Shown here: one piece after another, positions 32,962-35,975 of the stretch
Position numbering within the stretch: position 1 is the first letter of the stretch
Layout of the letters: each line of letters starts with the position of its first letter
NCBI GenBank assembly: GCA_965652565.1
Contig: CBFGWL010000021.1
Location: forward strand, 1 to 35,975
Direction of reading: 5' to 3'
Source of the DNA: RSA11 sp965652565
Lineage (GTDB): Bacteria; Actinomycetota; Thermoleophilia; Solirubrobacterales; 70-9
DNA: 35,975 nucleotides
Position numbers and translations under genes: made by a program
The notes under the pieces: generated by a model
The model's database searches: none
Told to the model about the DNA's origin: nothing
Seen by the model: the letters and a program-made list of their open reading frames with translations, nothing else

Positions 32962-33597
32962 TCAGCCGACCCGATAGCGGATGTGCGTCGCGAGGGGCGA
33001 GGCGATGACCTCAACCGGCTCGAGTTTCGGGTCGCCGACGTTGTCCAGCAGGCGCCGGCCGCCGCCGAGGACCACCGGGGCGATGTGGATGAAGAGCTCG
33101 TCGAGCAGGCCGGCGTGCAGGTACTGCTGGATCGCCTCGGCGCCGCCCGCGACCAGCACGTCGCCAGCGCCCGCCGCATCGCGCGCCCGCTCGAGGGCAG
33201 ACTCGATGCCGTCGGTGACGAAGTGGAACGTCGTGCCGCCCTCCATCTCGAGCGGCTCGCGCTCGTGGTGGGTGAGCACGAACACCGGCGTGTGAAACGG
33301 CGGGTTCTCACCCCACCAGCCCTTCCACTCCTCGTCCCAGGGGCCCGGGCCGCCCCCGAACATGTTCCGGCCCATGATCACGGCGCCCACGTTGCTCTGG
33401 ACGCGCTCGACGATCTCCGCGTCGGCATCGCCCTCGGTGCCGCCTTCGTAGCCGTGCTCGCGCCGCCACGCGGCCGTCCGGATGACCCAGTCGTGCAGGC
33501 GCTCACCGCCTTGGCCCAAGGGCTCGTCGAGCGTCGGGTTCGGGCCGGCTACGAAGCCGTCCAGGGAAACTGAAATGTGGCTCTTGATCTCGCTCAT
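32962..33597 (-). CDS. Dihydrofolate-reductase/RibD C-terminal-fold protein
   Basis: 211 aa, ATG 33597 with a short TAGGGG upstream. Motifs: HISVSLDGFVAGPN, GAVIMGRNMFGGGPGPW, FVLTHHEREPL, AGAGDVLVAGGAEAIQQYLHAGLLDELFIHIAPVVLGGGRRL (cited in part). These are the RibD_C/YyaP-YwjB group, NADPH-binding reductase relatives of unknown substrate. It is not a housekeeping DHFR. Part of a minus-strand series with 52 and 57 bp gaps on either side. Confidence 0.87.
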   Translation of the reverse strand: MSEIKSHISVSLDGFVAGPNPTLDEPLGQGGERLHDWVIRTAAWRREHGYEGGTEGDADAEIVERVQSNVGAVIMGRNMFGGGPGPWDEEWKGWWGENPPFHTPVFVLTHHEREPLEMEGGTTFHFVTDGIESALERARDAAGAGDVLVAGGAEAIQQYLHAGLLDELFIHIAPVVLGGGRRLLDNVGDPKLEPVEVIASPLATHIRYRVG

Positions 33598-33649
33598 GCC
33601 CCTAACGACCGGCAGGGGCCCGCGAACTCATCGGTCGAGCCGGATCTCG

Positions 33650-34642
33650 CTACGGGCCGGGCGGGCGGTCCTGCTTCGGCGGGGCCTCGTCGCCGGAGTC
33701 CGGCGCCTCGCGATGGTCCAACGCGATCGTGTCCTCCCGGCGCACGCCGCCCTCAAGCTCGCGCCCGCGCTCGAGCTCGGCGTTGAACGCCGCGCCGAGC
33801 AGCATCGCGATGTTCGTGATCCACAGCCAGATCAGGAAGATGATCACGCCGGCGAGCGCGCCGTAGGTGGCGTTGTAGGAGCCGAAGTTCGACACGTAGA
33901 ACGCGAACAACCCGGACGCGGCGATCCAGATGATCACGGCGAGCAGGCCGCCCGCGGTGATCCAGGAGAAGCCCTCGTGCTTGACGTTCGGCGCCGCCCA
34001 GTAGAGGACGGCGAACATGCCGGCGACGATCAGCGCGATCACCGGCCACTTGGCGACGTCCCAGATGTCGAGCGCGGTCGAGCCCAGGCCGATGACGCTG
34101 CCGATCTCCTCGGCGATCGGCCCCGTGGCGACCACCGCGATCGCGCAACCGGCGAGCAGCACGAGCATGATCGCGGTGAGCGCGATCTGGAACGGCTTGA
34201 GCTTCCAGAACGGCCGGCCTTCCTCGACGTCGTAGATCCGGTTCGTCGCGCGGGAGAAGGCGCCCACGTAGCCGGAGGCGGCCCACAGCGCGCCGGCGAT
34301 ACCGATGAGCAGCGCGATCCCGGCGGAGCCGCTGCTGTCGGCGATCGAGTTGATCGCGTTCGTGAGGATCTCGTTCGCCGGGCCCGGAGCGAGCTCGGTG
34401 AGGTTCTCGAGCAAGGGATCGGTCGCGCTCGCGCCCACGAGCCCGAGGATCGAGACCAAGGCGATGAGCGCCGGGAAGATCGAGAGCACGCCGTAGTAGG
34501 TGAGCGCCGCGGCCCAGTCGGTGACCCCCGCCTCCTGGAAGGTGGTCACCGTGCGCTTGAGCGTCCCCCACCAGGTCTTCGCGTCGAGGTCACGCACCCG
34601 CGTCGGAGCGTGTGCCAGCTGTCCGCTCTCGGAAGTCGCCAT
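33650..34642 (-). CDS. YihY/BrkB-family membrane protein
   Basis: 330 aa with six membrane helices. It contains the family signature AALTYYGVLSIFPALIAL near residue 45, GYVGAFSRATNRIYDVEEGRPFWKLKP, and FGSYNATYGALAGVIIFLIWLWITNIAMLLGAAFNAELE. The last 45 residues are a charged cytosolic tail. Once called RNase BN in error; function unsettled, with envelope or transport roles suggested. It follows the GNAT gene by 33 bp. Confidence 0.92.
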   Translation of the reverse strand: MATSESGQLAHAPTRVRDLDAKTWWGTLKRTVTTFQEAGVTDWAAALTYYGVLSIFPALIALVSILGLVGASATDPLLENLTELAPGPANEILTNAINSIADSSGSAGIALLIGIAGALWAASGYVGAFSRATNRIYDVEEGRPFWKLKPFQIALTAIMLVLLAGCAIAVVATGPIAEEIGSVIGLGSTALDIWDVAKWPVIALIVAGMFAVLYWAAPNVKHEGFSWITAGGLLAVIIWIAASGLFAFYVSNFGSYNATYGALAGVIIFLIWLWITNIAMLLGAAFNAELERGRELEGGVRREDTIALDHREAPDSGDEAPPKQDRPPGP

Positions 34643-34675
34643 GCCGCCCGACTACCCCGGGCGGCGGGAGCGTAA

Positions 34676-35230
34676 CTAGCGCTCCGGGGTCGTGAGATCG
34701 AGCTCGTAGTACTGGTAGGTGATCTCGGGGCCCCACTTCGTGGTGCGCTCCTCGCTGCGCACCCGGAAGCCGAGGCCACGGTAGATCTTGGCGGCAGTGC
34801 GCAGGTCCGAGAAGGTGTCGAGCTCGAGCTTGCTCATGCCGAGCTCGCGCGCGCGCTCGACCGCCTCGCCGACAAGCCGGCGGCCCAGCCCCAGGCCGCG
34901 CACGCGCGGGTGCAGCAGAACCCAGCGGATCCGCCCGAGGCCGTCGCCCTCGTCGGTGAGCCCCACCGAGCCGGAGAACAGGCCGTGGCGCTCGACGAGC
35001 CAGGCGCCGCCGCCCTCGGGCCAGCCCGCGGCGAGCGCCGCCTCCACCGTGCCGCGCACGCCCTCGACGAAGCGCTCGTCCATCCCGTACTCCACGGGGT
35101 AGAGCTCGGCGTGCAGGCCGATGATCGCCTCGCCGTCTCCGGGCCTCACCTCGTGGCGGATCGTCACGCCGTCCATCGGGTGGATCGCAGCTTGCCGCAC
35201 ATCCAGATCTCGCACGTCCTTGATCAGCAT
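34676..35230 (-). CDS. GNAT-family N-acetyltransferase
   Basis: 184 aa from ATG 35230 (GAGAAG ahead); ATG 35176 is a possible shorter start, giving 166 aa. Motif A is RIRWVLLHPRVRGLGLGRRLVGEAVERA, with the acetyl-CoA P-loop RGLGLG. It is followed by LELDTFSDLRTAAKIYRGLGFRV, the standard motif B. Substrate is unknown. It is divergent from a LysR regulator with 80 bp between them, so that regulator may control it. Confidence 0.87.
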   Translation of the reverse strand: MLIKDVRDLDVRQAAIHPMDGVTIRHEVRPGDGEAIIGLHAELYPVEYGMDERFVEGVRGTVEAALAAGWPEGGGAWLVERHGLFSGSVGLTDEGDGLGRIRWVLLHPRVRGLGLGRRLVGEAVERARELGMSKLELDTFSDLRTAAKIYRGLGFRVRSEERTTKWGPEITYQYYELDLTTPER

Positions 35231-35250
35231 GGCGCGATCTTCTCGCGGCC

Positions 35251-35291
35251 GATTGATCGCTGCAACACGAAATTGCGAATGGATTGATCGC
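35251..35291. repeat. Direct repeat GATTGATCGC between GNAT and LysR genes
   Basis: The 10-mer occurs at 35251-35260 and 35282-35291, three helical turns apart. GCAA-N7-TTGC between the copies is a LysR-type T-N11-A-like site. Probable regulator-binding region. Confidence 0.5.
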
Positions 35292-35295
35292 GGTT

Positions 35296-35301
35296 TACGA
35301 T
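35296..35301 (+). promoter_or_regulatory. -10 hexamer TACGAT for the LysR gene
   Basis: TACGAT, 9 nt, then ATG 35311; overlaps the end of the direct-repeat region, consistent with autoregulation. Confidence 0.4.
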
Positions 35302-35310
35302 GAACATGCG

Positions 35311-35975
35311 ATGGAGCTCCGCCAGCTTCGCTACCTAGACGCGGTCGCCCGCCACCGCCACTTCACGCGCGCGGCCGAGGAGCTGCACGTCGCACAGTCG
35401 GCGCTCTCCGCGCAGATCCGCAAGCTCGAGGCCGAGCTCGGCGTGCCGCTGCTCGAGCGCACCACGCGCTCGGTCGAGCTCACCCAGGCGGGCGAGGTGG
35501 TGCTCGCGCGGGCCCGCAACGCGCTCGCCGAGGCGCAGGCGCTGCGCGACGAGGTCGAGGAGCTGCGGGGCCTTGTGCGCGGGACGGTCGCCGTCGGCGC
35601 CCTGCGCCCCGCCGGCGAGGTGAACGTGCCCGCCGTGCTCGCGGAGTTCAAGCGCCGCCACCCGGGAATCGAGATCCAGTTCCGCGAGGGCACTGTCGGC
35701 GACATGATCGAGCAGCTGAACGCCGACGCGCTCGACGCCTCCTTCGCGCTGGAGGCAGGGCCCTGGCCCGAGAGCATCGAACGCGCGCAGCTCAGCACGG
35801 AGGAGCTCGTCGTCGCCGTCGCCCCCGGCCACCCGCTCGCCGAGGAGCGCCCGCTGCGCGTCGCCGAGCTCGACGGCGCCGAGCTGATCGCCTTCCGCGA
35901 GGGCTCGGCCGTGCGGCGGGCGATGGACGAGGCGCTCGCCCGCGCTGGCGCAAACGTGCGCGTCCTGCTCGAGGG
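35311..35975 (+). CDS. LysR-family transcriptional regulator, N-terminal 221 residues; cut by window end
   Basis: The N terminus MELRQLRYLDAVARHRHFTRAAEELHVAQSALSAQIRKLEAELG, with PLLERTTRSVELTQAG, is a textbook LysR helix-turn-helix (cited in part). The linker helix and the first lobe of the effector domain follow (VAVGALRPAGEVNVPAVLAEFKRRHPG, FREGTVGDMIEQLNADALDASF). The C terminus is beyond 35975. Effector unknown; the likely target is the divergent GNAT gene and itself. Confidence 0.93.
   Translation, partial: MELRQLRYLDAVARHRHFTRAAEELHVAQSALSAQIRKLEAELGVPLLERTTRSVELTQAGEVVLARARNALAEAQALRDEVEELRGLVRGTVAVGALRPAGEVNVPAVLAEFKRRHPGIEIQFREGTVGDMIEQLNADALDASFALEAGPWPESIERAQLSTEELVVAVAPGHPLAEERPLRVAELDGAELIAFREGSAVRRAMDEALARAGANVRVLLE

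Noticed and set aside
33352..33372. GAACATGTTC resembling a LexA box inside the DHFR/RibD-like gene
   Set aside because: The arms are separated by 2 nt instead of 4, and it lies in coding DNA (Asn-Met-Phe codons).

Overview
The window is GC-rich chromosomal DNA from an actinobacterium. A Thermoleophilia-type organism (Solirubrobacterales/Gaiellales) is my best guess. This rests on the high GC, GTP-type PEP carboxykinase, an actinobacterial SOS box, an Rpf-like lytic enzyme behind a c-di-AMP riboswitch, an Rv2578c-like radical SAM protein and many apparently leaderless genes. It is an inference from gene content and was not tested by phylogeny. I see no insertion sequence, prophage, CRISPR array or other clear sign of recent transfer. 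Most of the window is housekeeping and small accessory metabolism.

Layout. 1-644 (-): 5' part of pckG. 880-3271 (+): a translationally coupled trio of succinyl-CoA-synthetase-like beta and alpha subunits plus a one-cluster ferredoxin. 3352-4725 (+): secreted ELWRTDGT-repeat protein. 4726-5520 (-): two-domain VOC protein. 5613-7088 (+): acyl-CoA ligase. 7113-8138 (-): Rv2578c/SPL-like radical SAM protein with a LexA box at its start codon. 8213-9744 (+): a 27-codon leaderless ORF running into a DHA2-type MFS transporter that lacks a canonical start codon. 9766-11913: MhqD-like hydrolase, MhqO-like dioxygenase and a divergent MarR regulator, with a palindromic operator between them. 11910-12719 (-): methyltransferase. 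12852-14858 (+): YyaL/DUF255 protein. 14899-15411 (+): SnoaL-like protein. 15431-17896 (-): glutamine synthetase, DUF4260 and PhzF genes in one run.

18127-18690 (+): AhpD-like protein without its redox cysteines. 18817-19540 (-): Rpf-like protein under a ydaO-type c-di-AMP riboswitch. 19709-20107 (-): rnpB. 20184-21087 (-): lexA coupled to a small zinc-ribbon gene, with a LexA box. 21154-21239 (+): tRNA-Leu(GAG). 21347-23035 (+): secreted subtilase. 23046-27257 (-): ccmE, ccmF, a CcmI-like gene, secG and a short family-5 solute-binding lipoprotein. 27390-30377 (+): MASE1-PAS-PAS-GGDEF-EAL protein. 30389-32556 (+): SDR and amidase. 32557-35230 (-): TfoX-like, DHFR/RibD-like, YihY and GNAT genes. 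35311-end (+): 5' part of a LysR regulator.

Connecting themes. (i) The 14-mer CGAACACATGTTCG occurs before lexA and at the start of the radical SAM gene, predicting a shared SOS regulon. (ii) At least nine starts have a TANNNT hexamer 7-9 nt upstream, which fits leaderless transcription; rnpB, with a structure-defined 5' end, gives the same spacing. (iii) The first operon links an ADP-forming acyl-CoA synthetase to a ferredoxin, suggesting ferredoxin-dependent 2-oxoacid oxidation coupled to substrate-level phosphorylation. That operon, the MFS start anomaly and the SOS-linked radical SAM gene are the least ordinary features here.
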